A stretch of 64,000 nucleotides of DNA, taken from Tenacibaculum holothuriorum (GTDB taxonomy: Bacteria; Bacteroidota; Bacteroidia; Flavobacteriales; Flavobacteriaceae). The DNA is taken from positions 1-64,000 of the forward strand of contig NZ_LAPZ01000011.1 of NCBI RefSeq assembly GCF_002120225.1, read 5' to 3'. Position numbers and translations under genes: made by a program. Positions 42,979 to 54,814 of the stretch are shown in pieces. Within the stretch, counting starts at the first letter, position 1. Every line of letters starts with the position of its first letter. Below the pieces are notes generated by a model. The model had not been told where the DNA came from. It saw only the letters and a list, made by a program, of their open reading frames with translations, and ran no database searches.

Positions 42979-44991
42979 ATGGTTGTAAAAAAAGGCATAT
43001 TAAATAAACTCTATATAGTTGTTGTTTTAATGGCGCTTTCTTTTATAGTTGTTGTTTTTAAAATCTTCAATCTTCAATACATAGAAGGTGATAAATACCG
43101 AAAACTTTCTTTAGAAAAAACACATAGAAACGATACAATTTTTGCTAATCGAGGTAATGTGTATGCTGCAGACGGAAACTTATTGGCAACATCAATGTCT
43201 AAGTTCAATATTAGAATGGATGTGATGGCGGTGAAATCAAGTGTTTTTGAGCGAGATATTAAAGCGTTGTCTAATGAGTTGTCTAAAATGTTTAAAAAAC
43301 CGAGTAGTTATTTTCAAAAAAAATTACGTGATGCTCGTAAACGAAAAAACAGATACTTATTAATTGCACGGAATGTTGGGTATAACGACTATGCAAAAAT
43401 GAAAACCTTCCCGATTTTTAAGTTGGGAGTTTTTAGAGGTGGTTTTATTGCTGAACAAAAAACAGTGAGAGTTCATCCTATTGGTAAAATAGCAGAAAGA
43501 ACAGTTGGTTACGATAACCATAGAGGAGGAGCGGGTATTGAAGGAGCTTTTGCTGAATATATGCAGGGAGAAAATGGAAGAAGATTGAAACAGAAAATTG
43601 CAAAGGGGCAATGGAAACCTATTAATGATGTAAATGAAAAAGAACCTATTGATGGTAGAGATGTAATCACAACGATTGATGTAAATATTCAAGATATAAC
43701 ACATCATGCACTTTTAAAGCAATTAGAATATTTTGATGCAGATCATGGTTGTGCGGTTGTAATGGAGGTTGAAACTGGTGAAGTAAAGGCAATTTCTAAC
43801 TTAGGCAGAACTAAAAATGGAAAATATTACGAAAAAAGGAACTATGCTGTTTGGGAGAGTCACGAACCAGGGTCTACATTTAAGTTAGCAAGTTTAATGG
43901 TGGCTTTAGAAGATAAAAAAGTAGATACTTCTTTGGTGGTTGATTGTGGAAAAGGGAAAATATTTGTAAACAATAAAAAAGTAGAAGATAGTAAAAGAGG
44001 AGGTTATGGGAAAATCTCTTTAGCTCGAGTTTTTGAAGTATCTTCTAACGTTGGGATTGTAAAAGTAATTCAGAAGCACTATGACAAGAGTCCGAAAAAA
44101 TTTACTGATAAAATAAACTCATTTGGTTTAGGTGAAATGACGGGCGTTAAAATAAAAGGTGAAGGAAAACCTTTTATTCGAGATCCTAAAGATAAAAGTT
44201 GGAGCCCGATTTCTTTAGAATGGATGGCTTGGGGTTATGGTGTTTCATTAACTCCGTTACAACAATTAACATTTTACAATGCAGTAGCAAACAATGGTAC
44301 AGTAGTAAAACCAAGGTTTGTTAAAGAGTTGCGAGTTGGGAATAAAGTTGAAAAAAGTTTCGATAAGATTGTTCTGAAGGAAAAAATAGCTTCTCAAACT
44401 ACCATTAATAAAGTGAGAAAAATAATGGAAAATGTAGTGAAAAGAGGAACTGCAAAAAACATTTATTCACCTAACTTTTCTATGGCAGGAAAAACAGGTA
44501 CTGCAAAAAAATGGATTCCGAAGCATAAAGATGAAAATGGAAAAACTGTTTACGGGCATTATTCTAGTAAATATTATACCTCTTCATTTGCGGGTTTCTT
44601 TCCAGCTAAAGAGCCAAAATATTCTTGCATCGTAGTGATTCACAAACCAAAGAAAGAGAAAGGATATTATGGAGCAACTGTAGCGGCACCAGTGTTTAAA
44701 GAAATTGCGCAAAAGATTTATACAAGTACACCGGTTGATAACCAATCGATTTCAGAAGAGAAAGAGTTTGCGAGTATCAACAAGAGTTATGAAAACTACT
44801 ATACTAAGCTAAGAAAGTATAAAACAATTATGCCTAAAGTAACTGGTATGGTGGCTATGGATGCTATTTCATTGTTAGAAAATATGGGACTTAAAGTTAA
44901 GTTTTCTGGTTCAGGAAAAGTAGTTGAGCAATCTATTGAAAAAGGAAATAAAGTAAAAAAAGGAGCAACTGTATATTTAAAATTATCATAA
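42979..44991 (+). CDS. ftsI: Septal peptidoglycan transpeptidase (class B PBP) with PASTA domain
   Basis: Protein of 670 residues: one N-terminal span, a PBP dimer domain, and a transpeptidase domain with the active-site motifs STFK in EPGSTFKLAS, SSN, and KTGTAKKW. The C-terminal 65 residues form one PASTA repeat (MPKVTGMVAMDAI to the end). The enzyme cross-links septal peptidoglycan and is the target of beta-lactams. It lies between ftsL and murE with gaps of 5 and 0 bp. Confidence 0.94.
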   Translation: MVVKKGILNKLYIVVVLMALSFIVVVFKIFNLQYIEGDKYRKLSLEKTHRNDTIFANRGNVYAADGNLLATSMSKFNIRMDVMAVKSSVFERDIKALSNELSKMFKKPSSYFQKKLRDARKRKNRYLLIARNVGYNDYAKMKTFPIFKLGVFRGGFIAEQKTVRVHPIGKIAERTVGYDNHRGGAGIEGAFAEYMQGENGRRLKQKIAKGQWKPINDVNEKEPIDGRDVITTIDVNIQDITHHALLKQLEYFDADHGCAVVMEVETGEVKAISNLGRTKNGKYYEKRNYAVWESHEPGSTFKLASLMVALEDKKVDTSLVVDCGKGKIFVNNKKVEDSKRGGYGKISLARVFEVSSNVGIVKVIQKHYDKSPKKFTDKINSFGLGEMTGVKIKGEGKPFIRDPKDKSWSPISLEWMAWGYGVSLTPLQQLTFYNAVANNGTVVKPRFVKELRVGNKVEKSFDKIVLKEKIASQTTINKVRKIMENVVKRGTAKNIYSPNFSMAGKTGTAKKWIPKHKDENGKTVYGHYSSKYYTSSFAGFFPAKEPKYSCIVVIHKPKKEKGYYGATVAAPVFKEIAQKIYTSTPVDNQSISEEKEFASINKSYENYYTKLRKYKTIMPKVTGMVAMDAISLLENMGLKVKFSGSGKVVEQSIEKGNKVKKGATVYLKLS

Positions 44992-46455
44992 TTGAAAGTT
45001 TTAAAAGACATATTATATAAAGTAGCTGTTAACTCAGTAATTGGCTCGACAGATGTTGAGGTTAAAAATATTGTTTTCGATTCTAGAAAAGTCGAAAGCA
45101 ATAGCCTGTTTGTAGCTCAAAAAGGAGTGACTGTAGATGGGCATAAGTATATAGGCAAAGCTTTAAGTCTTGGAGCAACAACAATTGTTTGTGAAGTGTT
45201 TCCAGAAGATTTAAAAGAAGGAATAACTTATGTGCAAGTTGATGATTCTGATACAGCGCTAGCAATTATAGCTTCAAATTATTATGAAAATCCATCATCT
45301 GAAATAAAGTTAGTTGGAGTAACTGGAACCAATGGTAAAACAACTATTGCAACCTTATTATATCAGTTGTTTAAAAAAGCAGGATACAAAGTGGGGTTGC
45401 TGTCTACTGTTAAGGTTTTGGTTGATGAAAAAGAATACAAAGCAACACATACAACACCAAATTCAGTAGCGATCAATCAGTATTTATCTGAAATGGTTAA
45501 CGAAGGAGTTGAGTTTTGTTTTATGGAAGTAAGCTCGCATGGGGTTCATCAAAAAAGAACAGAAGGCTTAGAGTTTGCTGGAGGGATTTTTACCAATTTA
45601 TCCCATGATCATTTAGATTATCACAACACTTTTGCAGAATATAGAGATGTAAAAAAATCGTTTTTTGATTCCTTGCCAAAATCAGCTTTTGCATTGGTAA
45701 ATATTGATGATAAGAATGGAAACATCATGTTGCAAAACACCAAAGCAACAAAACAAACATATGCATTAAAAACTATAGCAGATTATAAAGCTAAGGTTTT
45801 GGAGAAGCGCTTTTCGGGAACTTTATTAACGGTAAATAACGTTGAGGTGTGGACGAAATTAATAGGACAATTTAATGCGTATAACTTATTAGCAATTATT
45901 GGCACTGCTGAATTGTTAGGGTTAGAGAAATTAGAAGTTTTACGAATAGTAAGTGAGTTAGAAAGTGTAAGTGGTCGTTTTCAATACACGGTTTCAAAAG
46001 ACGGAGTTACAGCAATTGTAGATTATGCTCATACTCCAGATGCATTAAAAAATGTATTAGAAACTATTAATGATATAAGAACTGGTAACGAAAATGTATT
46101 GACTGTTGTTGGTTGTGGTGGAGATAGAGATGCTACCAAAAGACCCAAAATGGCACATATTGCTTCTCAACTAAGTACACAAGCAATTTTTACTTCTGAT
46201 AATCCAAGAACAGAAGATCCGCAAGATATTTTAAATCAGATGGAAGAAGGAGTAACTCCAGAAAATTATAAAAAGACACTTACCATTGAAGATAGAAAGC
46301 AAGCAATTAAAACTGCATGCAAGTTATCTGAAAGTGGAGATATTATTTTGATTGCAGGAAAAGGACACGAAAACTACCAAGAAATTAATGGAGAACGATT
46401 CCATTTTGATGATTTCGAAGTAGTAACCGAATGCTTTAATCAACTAAAAAACTAA
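44992..46455 (+). CDS. murE: UDP-MurNAc-tripeptide synthetase
   Basis: Mur ligase of 487 residues with the ATP motif [10 protein letters not shown] (about 109-118), MEVSSHG, and [12 protein letters not shown] is the signature of meso-diaminopimelate-adding enzymes. It adds the third residue of the stem peptide. It begins at a TTG directly after the ftsI stop; the frame upstream is closed and the N-terminus LKVLKDILY agrees with family starts. Confidence 0.94.
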   Translation: MKVLKDILYKVAVNSVIGSTDVEVKNIVFDSRKVESNSLFVAQKGVTVDGHKYIGKALSLGATTIVCEVFPEDLKEGITYVQVDDSDTALAIIASNYYENPSSEIKLVGVTGTNGKTTIATLLYQLFKKAGYKVGLLSTVKVLVDEKEYKATHTTPNSVAINQYLSEMVNEGVEFCFMEVSSHGVHQKRTEGLEFAGGIFTNLSHDHLDYHNTFAEYRDVKKSFFDSLPKSAFALVNIDDKNGNIMLQNTKATKQTYALKTIADYKAKVLEKRFSGTLLTVNNVEVWTKLIGQFNAYNLLAIIGTAELLGLEKLEVLRIVSELESVSGRFQYTVSKDGVTAIVDYAHTPDALKNVLETINDIRTGNENVLTVVGCGGDRDATKRPKMAHIASQLSTQAIFTSDNPRTEDPQDILNQMEEGVTPENYKKTLTIEDRKQAIKTACKLSESGDIILIAGKGHENYQEINGERFHFDDFEVVTECFNQLKN

Positions 46456-46459
46456 GAAA

Positions 46460-47686
46460 ATGCTGTATTATTTATTTGAATATTTAGAAAGTGAATTCAA
46501 TTTAACAGGGGCGAGTGTGTTTCAGTTTATTACGTTCCGTTCGGCAGCAGCGTTTATTATTTCTCTGTTAATATCTACCATTTTCGGTAAGCGAATCATT
46601 AATTTTTTAAGAAGACAGCAGGTTGGTGAAACTGTAAGAGATTTAGGGTTAGAAGGACAAATTCAAAAAGCAGGAACTCCAACGATGGGAGGTATAATCA
46701 TTATTTTAGCTACACTAGTTCCTGTATTGTTATTCGCAAAGCTAGAAAATATTTACATCATCATTTTATTAATTACTACTGTGTGGATGGGGTTAATTGG
46801 TTTTGCTGATGATTATATAAAAGTATTCAAGAAAGATAAGGAAGGACTTAAAGGGAGATTTAAAGTACTTGGTCAAGTTGGTTTGGGAGTTATAGTGGGC
46901 TCAATGTTATATTTTCATCCAGATGTAACTATTAAAGAACAGTTACCAGAAAATCAACAAGTAGTACAAGCTAATGAGAGGAAACAAGTTTTTGGAGATG
47001 CGCATAAATCAACAAAAACAACAGTTCCGTTTTTAAAAGATAACGAGTTAGACTATGCAAAGGCATTAAGTTTTTTAGGAGATGATTATAAAAAATATGC
47101 GTGGTTAATTTTTATTCCTTTCGTAATATTTATCATCACAGCAGTTTCTAATGGAGCAAATTTAACAGATGGAATTGATGGGCTAGCAGCAGGATCTTCC
47201 GCAATAATAGTCATTGCTTTGGCGATTTTTGCATGGGTGTCGGGTAATATAATTTTTGCTGATTATTTAGATGTAATGTATATCCCTAAGTCGGGTGAAA
47301 TGACGGTATTTATACTTGCTTTTGCTGGTGCTTTAATCGGATTCTTGTGGTACAATACATACCCAGCTCAAGTATTTATGGGGGATACTGGAAGTTTGAC
47401 TATAGGAGGAATCATTGCGGTAATTGCAATTGCTATTCGTAAAGAGTTGTTGATTCCAGTATTAGCAGGAGTCTTTTTAGCGGAGAATTTATCGGTAATG
47501 TTACAGGTGTCTTATTTCAAGTACACTAAGAAAAAATATGGAGAAGGAAGACGAATTTTTAAGATGTCTCCATTGCATCATCATTATCAAAAATCAGGAT
47601 ATCACGAAAGTAAAATAGTAACTCGTTTTTGGATTGTAGGAATTTTACTAGCAGTATTAGCAATTGTAACCTTGAAGTTAAGATAA
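46460..47686 (+). CDS. mraY: Phospho-MurNAc-pentapeptide transferase
   Basis: Polytopic protein of 408 residues with ten predicted spans. Motifs are GTPTMGGI (about 71-78), [17 protein letters not shown] and MGDTGSL. It makes lipid I on the inner face of the membrane. A loop insertion around residues 155-190 makes it longer than E. coli MraY (360), as is usual in Bacteroidota. It lies 4 bp after murE and adjoins murD. Confidence 0.95.
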   Translation: MLYYLFEYLESEFNLTGASVFQFITFRSAAAFIISLLISTIFGKRIINFLRRQQVGETVRDLGLEGQIQKAGTPTMGGIIIILATLVPVLLFAKLENIYIIILLITTVWMGLIGFADDYIKVFKKDKEGLKGRFKVLGQVGLGVIVGSMLYFHPDVTIKEQLPENQQVVQANERKQVFGDAHKSTKTTVPFLKDNELDYAKALSFLGDDYKKYAWLIFIPFVIFIITAVSNGANLTDGIDGLAAGSSAIIVIALAIFAWVSGNIIFADYLDVMYIPKSGEMTVFILAFAGALIGFLWYNTYPAQVFMGDTGSLTIGGIIAVIAIAIRKELLIPVLAGVFLAENLSVMLQVSYFKYTKKKYGEGRRIFKMSPLHHHYQKSGYHESKIVTRFWIVGILLAVLAIVTLKLR

Positions 47687-49024
47687 ATGAAGCGATTGGT
47701 AATTCTTGGAGGAGGAGAAAGTGGTGTTGGAACTGCAATTCTAGGAAAGCAAAAAGGACATGAAGTTTTTGTTTCTGATAAAGGAAATATTGCAGAAAAG
47801 TATAAAGAAGTTCTTAAAAAACATGCTGTTGATTTTGAAGAGAATCAGCACACAGAAGAAAAAATTTTCAATGCCAGTTTGGTAATGAAAAGCCCTGGTA
47901 TTCCAGATAAGGTAACGTTGGTTCAAGAGTTGATTACAAAGGACATTCCTGTAGTATCAGAAATAGAATTTGCTTCTAAATATACCAATGCAACTGTAGT
48001 TGGAATTACAGGTTCAAACGGAAAAACAACCACAACTATGTTAACGCATCATATTTTAAAAAATGGTGGATTAAATGTTGGTATAGGAGGAAATATAGGA
48101 GATAGTTTTGCGCAACAAGTAGCAGAACAATCCTACGATAGTTATGTGTTAGAATTGAGTAGTTTTCAGTTAGATGGTATAGAGGAATTCAAACCTCATA
48201 TTGCTGTGATAACGAATATTACTCCAGACCATCTCGATAGATATGAGTATGATTTTAATAAGTACATAGCTTCAAAATTTAGAATAACAAAAAATCAAAC
48301 CGAAGAAGATTTTCTAATCTACGATGCAGATGACGAAGCTATTTTGGGATGGTTAAAAGAAAATATAACGAAAGCGCAATTAGTACCTTTTTCAGTAATT
48401 AAAGAATTAGAATATGGTGCGTTTTTAAAAGATGAAAAAATAACAATAAGATTAAAAACAGACGAAATTATAATGAGTGTTTCGAAATTATCAATAAAAG
48501 GAAAACATAATACTAAAAATGCTATGGCAGCTTCATTGACAGCGCAATTGTTAAAGGTGAGAAACCAAACGATTGTAGAGAGTCTATCTGGTTTTGAAGG
48601 AGCAGAGCATCGATTAGAAAATGTTCAGAAAGTTAATGGAGTACAGTTTGTTAATGATAGTAAAGCAACCAATGTAAACGCTACCTATTATGCTTTAGAA
48701 TGTATGACTTCTGAAACTATTTGGATTGTTGGAGGAGTAGACAAAGGAAATGATTATTCAGATTTAATGCCTTTAGTGAGAGAAAAAGTAAAGGCAATAG
48801 TTTGTTTAGGTTTAGATAATGAAAAAATAAAAGCTGTTTTTGGTAACGTAGTAGAAGATTTAGTAGAAACTGCCGGGGCTGAAGAAGCTGTAAAAGTTGC
48901 GTTTAAATTAGCATCAAAGGGAGATACAGTGTTGTTGTCACCTGCTTGTGCTAGTTTCGATCTATTTGAAAGTTACGAAGATCGTGGTAATAAGTTTAAA
49001 GTTGCGGTTAAAAATTTATCTTAG
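47687..49024 (+). CDS. murD: UDP-MurNAc-L-alanine:D-glutamate ligase
   Basis: Protein of 445 residues with an N-terminal Rossmann-like opening ILGGGESGVGTA, the ATP motif GITGSNGKTTTT (about 105-116), and the C-terminal SPACASFDLFESYEDRGNKF block. It adds D-glutamate in stem-peptide synthesis. It is encoded directly after mraY with no gap. Confidence 0.95.
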   Translation: MKRLVILGGGESGVGTAILGKQKGHEVFVSDKGNIAEKYKEVLKKHAVDFEENQHTEEKIFNASLVMKSPGIPDKVTLVQELITKDIPVVSEIEFASKYTNATVVGITGSNGKTTTTMLTHHILKNGGLNVGIGGNIGDSFAQQVAEQSYDSYVLELSSFQLDGIEEFKPHIAVITNITPDHLDRYEYDFNKYIASKFRITKNQTEEDFLIYDADDEAILGWLKENITKAQLVPFSVIKELEYGAFLKDEKITIRLKTDEIIMSVSKLSIKGKHNTKNAMAASLTAQLLKVRNQTIVESLSGFEGAEHRLENVQKVNGVQFVNDSKATNVNATYYALECMTSETIWIVGGVDKGNDYSDLMPLVREKVKAIVCLGLDNEKIKAVFGNVVEDLVETAGAEEAVKVAFKLASKGDTVLLSPACASFDLFESYEDRGNKFKVAVKNLS

Positions 49025-49040
49025 ATTATAAAAGAAGTGG

Positions 49041-50231
49041 ATGAAACAATTGTTTCAACATATCAAAGGAGATAGAGCTATTTGGGCGATTGTTGCCATT
49101 TTAGCAATATTTTCATTCATGCCGGTATATAGCGCAAGTACCAATTTGGTATATGTAGTAGGAAATGGTTCTACTTTAGGGCATTTAATAAAACACATTG
49201 TGTTATTAATTGCAGGATTTGCCATTATTTATGGTGTACACAAAGTACCTTATAGATATTTTAGTGGAGGTTCAGTTTTAATGCTACCTATTGTGGTGTT
49301 ACTTTTGGTAATAACCTTAGCGCAAGGAACTGTTATAGGAGGAGCAAATGCAAGTAGATGGATTCGTATTCCTTTTGTGGGAATTGGTTTTCAAACATCT
49401 ACATTAGCGGCATTGGTATTGATGGTGTACGTGGCTAGATATTTGGCAAAGAACAAAGAAAAAGTAATTGCTTTTAAAGATAGTTTATTGCAATTATGGT
49501 TACCAGTGGGTGTGGTTTTAATGTTGATATTACCAGCCAATTTTTCTACTACGGCAATGGTGTTTAGTATGGTATTGTTGCTGTCATTTATTGGCGGATA
49601 CCCTATCAAATATATTTTATATGTTTTAGGAATGGGGCTTTTCGGATTGTTGTTTTTTATCTTGGTAGCCAAAGCTTTTCCAGATGCTATGCCTAACCGT
49701 GTGCAAACTTGGGAAAGTAGGATAGATGGTTTTTTGTCTGGAGAAAAAAAGGAAAACTATCAAGTTGAAAAAGCGAAAATCGCAATTGCTACAGGAGGAG
49801 TTGTAGGTAAAGGAGCAGGAAAAAGCATTCAAAAGAATTTTTTACCACAATCATCATCCGATTTTATTTATGCAATAATTGTTGAAGAGTTTGGTTTAGT
49901 AGGAGCGTTGTCTGTTATTTTTATTTATTTCTTATTGTTATTCAGAATCCTTATAGCAGCTAAAAAAGCAACTACAATTTTTGCAACATTATTGGTAATC
50001 GGAGTAGGGTTGCCTATCATATTTCAAGCCATTATTAATATGGCAGTAGCGGTGAATTTATTTCCTGTTACCGGACAAACTTTACCACTAATAAGTAGTG
50101 GAGGTACTTCGATTTGGATGACATGTTTTGCTTTAGGAATGATCTTAAGTGTAAGTGCATCTAAAAACGAAACTGAAGAAACAATTTTAGATGATAATCC
50201 GTTAGATATATTACATGAAACAATCGATTAA
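49041..50231 (+). CDS. ftsW: Septal peptidoglycan polymerase FtsW
   Basis: SEDS-family protein of 396 residues with about ten spans. The [11 protein letters not shown] segment, the [19 protein letters not shown] block and the late [16 protein letters not shown] motif are diagnostic. It polymerises glycan strands together with FtsI. It lies 16 bp after murD and overlaps murG by 17 bp. Confidence 0.95.
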   Translation: MKQLFQHIKGDRAIWAIVAILAIFSFMPVYSASTNLVYVVGNGSTLGHLIKHIVLLIAGFAIIYGVHKVPYRYFSGGSVLMLPIVVLLLVITLAQGTVIGGANASRWIRIPFVGIGFQTSTLAALVLMVYVARYLAKNKEKVIAFKDSLLQLWLPVGVVLMLILPANFSTTAMVFSMVLLLSFIGGYPIKYILYVLGMGLFGLLFFILVAKAFPDAMPNRVQTWESRIDGFLSGEKKENYQVEKAKIAIATGGVVGKGAGKSIQKNFLPQSSSDFIYAIIVEEFGLVGALSVIFIYFLLLFRILIAAKKATTIFATLLVIGVGLPIIFQAIINMAVAVNLFPVTGQTLPLISSGGTSIWMTCFALGMILSVSASKNETEETILDDNPLDILHETID

Positions 50232-51306
50232 TGTAGTCATAAGTGGAGGAGGAACTGGAGGTCATATTTATCCAGCAATAGCTATTGCAAACGAAATAAA
50301 AGCACGATATCCAAAAGCGAATATTTTGTTTGTAGGAGCTAAGGACAAAATGGAAATGGAAAAAGTTCCGCAAGCGGGATATGATATCAAAGGATTATGG
50401 ATTTCAGGTATACAGCGTAAGTTAACGTTGAAAAATTTAAGTTTTCCGTTTAAACTATTAAGTAGTTTATGGAAAGCAGGTAGAATTATAAAAAAGTTTC
50501 AGCCAGATATAGCAATTGGAACTGGTGGTTTCGCAAGCGGACCAACCTTGATGATGGCAAGTAGAAGAGGAATCCCAACTGTAATTCAAGAGCAGAATTC
50601 TTTTCCAGGAATCACAAATAAGTTATTAGGAAAAAAAGCCAATAAAATTTGTGTTGCTTATGATAATTTGGAACGATTTTTTCCTAAAGATAAAATAAAG
50701 AAAACTGGCAACCCTGTTCGTCAAGATTTGTTGTTTCTTAAAGATAAAGGTCAAGAAGGGAAAAAGTTCTTTGAGTTAAATACTGAAAAGAAAATACTTT
50801 TGGTATTGGGGGGAAGTTTAGGAGCAAGAAGAATTAATGAATTAATCGAGGCAAATTTAGAGTTCTTTAAAGAGCAAGAAATTCAGTTGATTTGGCAGTG
50901 TGGTAAGTTATATTTTGAACAATATAAAAAGTACAATGATTTAGAAAATGTGCAAGTGCATCAGTTTTTAAATCGAATGGATTTTGCTTATGCATCAGCA
51001 GATTTTGTAGTGTCGAGAGCGGGAGCAAGTTCGGTATCTGAGTTGTGTATTGTAGGAAAGCCTACTGTATTTATTCCTTCTCCAAATGTAGCAGAAGATC
51101 ATCAAACTAAAAACGCAAAAGCAATTCAAGAAAAAGATGGGGCTATTATGGTAAAAGAATCTGAGCTTGAAACGTTTTCTGAGGTGTTTGAACGTTTATT
51201 GAAAGATGAGGAGAAACAACAGAAGTTAAGTGAGAATATCAAAAAGTTAGCGTTACCTAATGCAACTGGTGATATTGTAAACGAAATTGAAAAATTAATT
51301 AGTTAG
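50215..51306 (+). CDS. murG: UDP-GlcNAc transferase to lipid I
   Basis: GT28 enzyme of 363 residues with [13 protein letters not shown] (about 9-21), [28 protein letters not shown] and the donor-site [12 protein letters not shown]. It converts lipid I to lipid II. Its start lies inside ftsW and its stop overlaps murC by one base. Confidence 0.96.
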   Translation: MKQSINVVISGGGTGGHIYPAIAIANEIKARYPKANILFVGAKDKMEMEKVPQAGYDIKGLWISGIQRKLTLKNLSFPFKLLSSLWKAGRIIKKFQPDIAIGTGGFASGPTLMMASRRGIPTVIQEQNSFPGITNKLLGKKANKICVAYDNLERFFPKDKIKKTGNPVRQDLLFLKDKGQEGKKFFELNTEKKILLVLGGSLGARRINELIEANLEFFKEQEIQLIWQCGKLYFEQYKKYNDLENVQVHQFLNRMDFAYASADFVVSRAGASSVSELCIVGKPTVFIPSPNVAEDHQTKNAKAIQEKDGAIMVKESELETFSEVFERLLKDEEKQQKLSENIKKLALPNATGDIVNEIEKLIS

Positions 51307-52652
51307 TGAATTTAAAGACGATACATAATATTTATTTTGTAGGAATTGGTGGGATCGGAATGAGTGCTATTGCTCGATATTTTGTTGAGAATGGTAAAAA
51401 TGTGGCGGGTTATGATAAAACTCCATCTCTAATTACTGAATCGTTAAGTTCTGCAGGAGTTTCAATTCATTTTGAAGATAGTGTTAAGAATATTCCGATT
51501 AATTTTTTAAATAAGGATACTACTTTGGTAGTTTATACCCCTGCTATTCCTAAAGAGCATGAGGAGTTAAATTATTTTCAACAGAATCAATTTCAAGTAT
51601 TCAAAAGAGCGGAGATTTTAGGGCTTATTACTAAAAATACATTTTGTTTTGGTGTTGCTGGAACTCATGGAAAAACGACAACATCGTCTATTTTAGGTCA
51701 TATTATGGAGTCGGAAAAAGCCACGTCTTTTTTAGGTGGAGTTACCGAGAACTATAATTCAAATCTAATTCTAGGAGAAGATAAAATTTCTGTAGTAGAA
51801 GCAGATGAGTTTGATCGTTCGTTTTTACAATTAGCACCCAATATTGCATGTGTAACTAATATGGATGCGGATCATTTAGATATTTACGGAGAACATGAAG
51901 CCTTATTACAATCGTTTCAAGAGTTTGTGGCTAAAGTGAGTGAAACATTAATTGTAGCAAAAGGACTTCCGTTGAAAGGTTTAACTTATGCAATTGATGA
52001 AGTTGCAGATTATGAAGCCTCAAATCTTAGAGTGTCGAATGGGACTTATGTGTTTGATGTAAAAACACCAACAGCTTCTTGTGAGAATATTGAATTTCAT
52101 TTACCAGGAAAACACAATGTGATGAATGCACTAGCGGCATTGGCTATGGCAGATTCATACGGAGTTTCGTTGGAAGTGATAAAAGAAAGATTAGGAAGTT
52201 TTAAAGGAGTACAAAGAAGGTTTTCTTACAAGGTTAAAACCGATGATGTTGTGTTAATAGATGATTATGCACATCATCCAACAGAGATTTTAGCGGTAGA
52301 GCAATCGGTAAGAGAAATGTATCCGAATCAAAAAGTATTGGCTGTTTTTCAACCGCACTTGTTTAGTAGAACAAGAGATTTTGTTGATGAGTTTGCAAAG
52401 GCACTTTCAAAATTTGACGAATTATTGTTGTTAGATATTTATCCAGCAAGAGAATTGCCAATTGAAGGTGTTACTTCTAAATGGTTGTTAGATAAAATTT
52501 CAAATAAAAATAAAAAGTTAATTCAAAAAAATGAGTTGGCTGTTGAGATTAAAAAATCAGATTCAAAAGTAATTGTGATGATTGGTGCAGGAGACATAGG
52601 ATTGCTTGTAGATGATGTGAAGAAAATAGTAGAAGAAAAATATCAGTTATAA
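51306..52652 (+). CDS. murC: UDP-MurNAc:L-alanine ligase
   Basis: Mur ligase of 448 residues with VGIGGIGMSAIA (about 12-23), the ATP motif GTHGKTTTS, and DDYAHHPTEI near residue 317. It adds the first stem-peptide residue. It starts at GTG 51306, overlapping the murG stop by one base. Confidence 0.95.
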   Translation: MNLKTIHNIYFVGIGGIGMSAIARYFVENGKNVAGYDKTPSLITESLSSAGVSIHFEDSVKNIPINFLNKDTTLVVYTPAIPKEHEELNYFQQNQFQVFKRAEILGLITKNTFCFGVAGTHGKTTTSSILGHIMESEKATSFLGGVTENYNSNLILGEDKISVVEADEFDRSFLQLAPNIACVTNMDADHLDIYGEHEALLQSFQEFVAKVSETLIVAKGLPLKGLTYAIDEVADYEASNLRVSNGTYVFDVKTPTASCENIEFHLPGKHNVMNALAALAMADSYGVSLEVIKERLGSFKGVQRRFSYKVKTDDVVLIDDYAHHPTEILAVEQSVREMYPNQKVLAVFQPHLFSRTRDFVDEFAKALSKFDELLLLDIYPARELPIEGVTSKWLLDKISNKNKKLIQKNELAVEIKKSDSKVIVMIGAGDIGLLVDDVKKIVEEKYQL

Positions 52653-52655
52653 AAA

Positions 52656-53396
52656 ATGAAGAAGACGTTAACTTACATAGGGTTTTTAGTGCTGCTAGCG
52701 TTTTTAACGTTTTTATATAGCTTTTCGTCACATAGAAATGAGGCGAAAAAGGTGAAAAATACAGTAGTGGAGTTTACTTCAGGAGATAATAATTTCCTGA
52801 CACACAGTTTGGTTGATAAATTGTTAATACAAAATAACGATTTTGTGAAAAACCAAGCGAAAAGAGTAGTAGATTTACACCTGCTAGAAACTAAAGTTTC
52901 GTCTAACCCTTATGTAGAGAAAGCTACTGTTTTTTTAACAATCGACGGTGATTTAAAAACGATTATTAAACAGCGTAAACCACTAGCTCGCATTGTTAAT
53001 AAAGATAGTTCATATTATGTTGATAAGTATGGAGTTAAGATGCCATTGTCAACAAATTTTTCGGCAAGGGTCCCGTTGATTTCTGGTGTGGGGAATCCAG
53101 AAGAATTAAATGAAGTTACTGATTTAATAAATATAATTGTAAGTGACGATTTTTTAAAAAAAGAAATCGTTGCCATACATAAACTGGCTAATAACGAATA
53201 TAGTTTCTCTGTAAGAAGTGGAAGGTATAAAATTCTTTTTGGCAAGTTTACAAATGTGGAGAATAAGTTTAAAAAGTTAAAAGCTTTTTATAACAAAGCG
53301 TTTGTAGATGCAACTATTAAAAAGTATAAGGTAATTAATTTAAAGTATCACAATCAAGTTGTGTGCACAAAACAAACTAAAGATGGAAAACAATAA
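52656..53396 (+). CDS. ftsQ: FtsQ/DivIB-type division protein
   Basis: Protein of 246 residues with one N-terminal span (about 5-24) and a periplasmic POTRA-like plus beta domain (about 35-230; LETKVSSNPYVEKATVFLTIDGDL is the typical turn). It is called by position between murC and ftsA and by topology. It overlaps the ftsA start by 14 bp. Confidence 0.88.
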   Translation: MKKTLTYIGFLVLLAFLTFLYSFSSHRNEAKKVKNTVVEFTSGDNNFLTHSLVDKLLIQNNDFVKNQAKRVVDLHLLETKVSSNPYVEKATVFLTIDGDLKTIIKQRKPLARIVNKDSSYYVDKYGVKMPLSTNFSARVPLISGVGNPEELNEVTDLINIIVSDDFLKKEIVAIHKLANNEYSFSVRSGRYKILFGKFTNVENKFKKLKAFYNKAFVDATIKKYKVINLKYHNQVVCTKQTKDGKQ

Positions 53397-54729
53397 AATA
53401 GCAGTTGGTTTAGATATTGGTACAACCAAGATTGTTGCCATGATTGGTCGTAAAAACGAATACGGTAAGCTAGAAGTTTTAGGTATTGGTAAAGCCAAAA
53501 GTTTAGGTGTAAAACGAGGTGTGGTAAATAACATTACCCAAACAATTCAGTCTATTCAACAAGCGGTAGATGAAGCAGAAAGTGTTTCTGGTCAAAAGAT
53601 AGAAAATGTTGTGGTTGGTATTGCGGGTCAACACATTCGTAGTTTGCACCACAGTGATTATATAACAAGAGATAAATCAGACGAAGTAATTGATGAGTTA
53701 GATATCGAAAACTTGGTAGGTCAAGTACATAAATTAGTAATGCTTCCTGGTGAAGAAATTATTCATGTATTGCCTCAAGAGTTTAAAGTAGATAGTCAAC
53801 CAGAAATTAAAGAGCCAATAGGAATGTATGGAGGAAGGCTTGAAGCTAATTTCCATGTTGTGGTTGGTCAGGTATCATCAATCAGAAATATTGGTAGATG
53901 TGTAAAAAGTGCTGGGTTAGATTTATCAGATATCACTTTAGAACCTTTAGCTTCAGCTTCAGCAGTATTGAGTCAGGAAGAAAAAGAAGCGGGAGTAGCA
54001 TTGATTGATATAGGTGGTGGAACAACAGATTTAGCAATTTTTAAAGATGGAATTATTCGTCATACAGCAGTAATTCCGTTTGGAGGTAATGTAATTACTG
54101 AAGATATAAAAGAAGGTTGCTCAATTATTGAGAAGCAAGCAGAATTATTAAAAATTAAGTTCGGTAGCGCGTGGCCAGGAGAAAATAAAGAAACCGAAAT
54201 TGTTTCTATTCCTGGATTACGAGGAAGAGAACCTAAAGAAATTACGCTTAAAAACTTATCAAAAATAATTCATGCACGTGTTCAAGAAATTATTGAACAT
54301 GTGTATTTAGAAATAAAAAATTACGGACACGAAACTCAAAAAGGAAAATTAATTGCAGGTATCGTGTTAACAGGAGGTGGGTCTCAATTAAAACACTTAC
54401 GTCAACTAGTAGAATATATTACAGGAATGGATGTAAGAATTGGGTATCCTAATGAACATTTAGCAGGAGATTCTGATGATGTTCTTTCGAGTCCAGCATA
54501 TGCAACCGCAGTAGGATTGTTAATGGAAGGTTTGGAAAGGCAAGAAAAAGAAGCAGTGGTAGAAGAAGTTGTTGTTGAGGAAGAATTGCCTCCGATTACA
54601 GAAGAGCCTATTGAAGAAGAAATAGAACCAAAAGTTGTTCAAAAAGAACAAGAACATAGACCTAAATCTAAATCGTTTTTTGAAAAATTTACAGAACGTT
54701 TCAAAGAATTTTTAGATAATGCAGAGTAA
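53383..54729 (+). CDS. ftsA: Cell-division actin homologue FtsA
   Basis: About 448 residues from the ATG at 53383; the earlier in-frame start lies within ftsQ and adds no family sequence. It shows the phosphate-1 motif VGLDIGTTK, the SHS2-type insert, phosphate-2 DIGGGTTDLAIF and GGGSQLKHL. The C-terminus has a Glu-rich linker followed by the helix FFEKFTERFKEFLDN, which should anchor FtsZ at the membrane. Confidence 0.95.
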   Translation: MENNKIAVGLDIGTTKIVAMIGRKNEYGKLEVLGIGKAKSLGVKRGVVNNITQTIQSIQQAVDEAESVSGQKIENVVVGIAGQHIRSLHHSDYITRDKSDEVIDELDIENLVGQVHKLVMLPGEEIIHVLPQEFKVDSQPEIKEPIGMYGGRLEANFHVVVGQVSSIRNIGRCVKSAGLDLSDITLEPLASASAVLSQEEKEAGVALIDIGGGTTDLAIFKDGIIRHTAVIPFGGNVITEDIKEGCSIIEKQAELLKIKFGSAWPGENKETEIVSIPGLRGREPKEITLKNLSKIIHARVQEIIEHVYLEIKNYGHETQKGKLIAGIVLTGGGSQLKHLRQLVEYITGMDVRIGYPNEHLAGDSDDVLSSPAYATAVGLLMEGLERQEKEAVVEEVVVEEELPPITEEPIEEEIEPKVVQKEQEHRPKSKSFFEKFTERFKEFLDNAE

Positions 54730-54750
54730 AGTATAATTAAGTTAAAGTAA

Positions 54751-54776
54751 AACTCTCTCGTCCCCTAAAGAGAGTT
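54751..54776. other. Hairpin between ftsA and ftsZ
   Basis: Arms AACTCTCT (54751-54758) and AGAGAGTT (54769-54776) with a 10-nt loop. No T-run follows, so it may adjust relative expression of ftsZ through mRNA processing or attenuation. Confidence 0.45.
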
Positions 54777-54814
54777 CATTTAGAATAAGAAAAAAGTTAA
54801 AACGAAAAGTTATT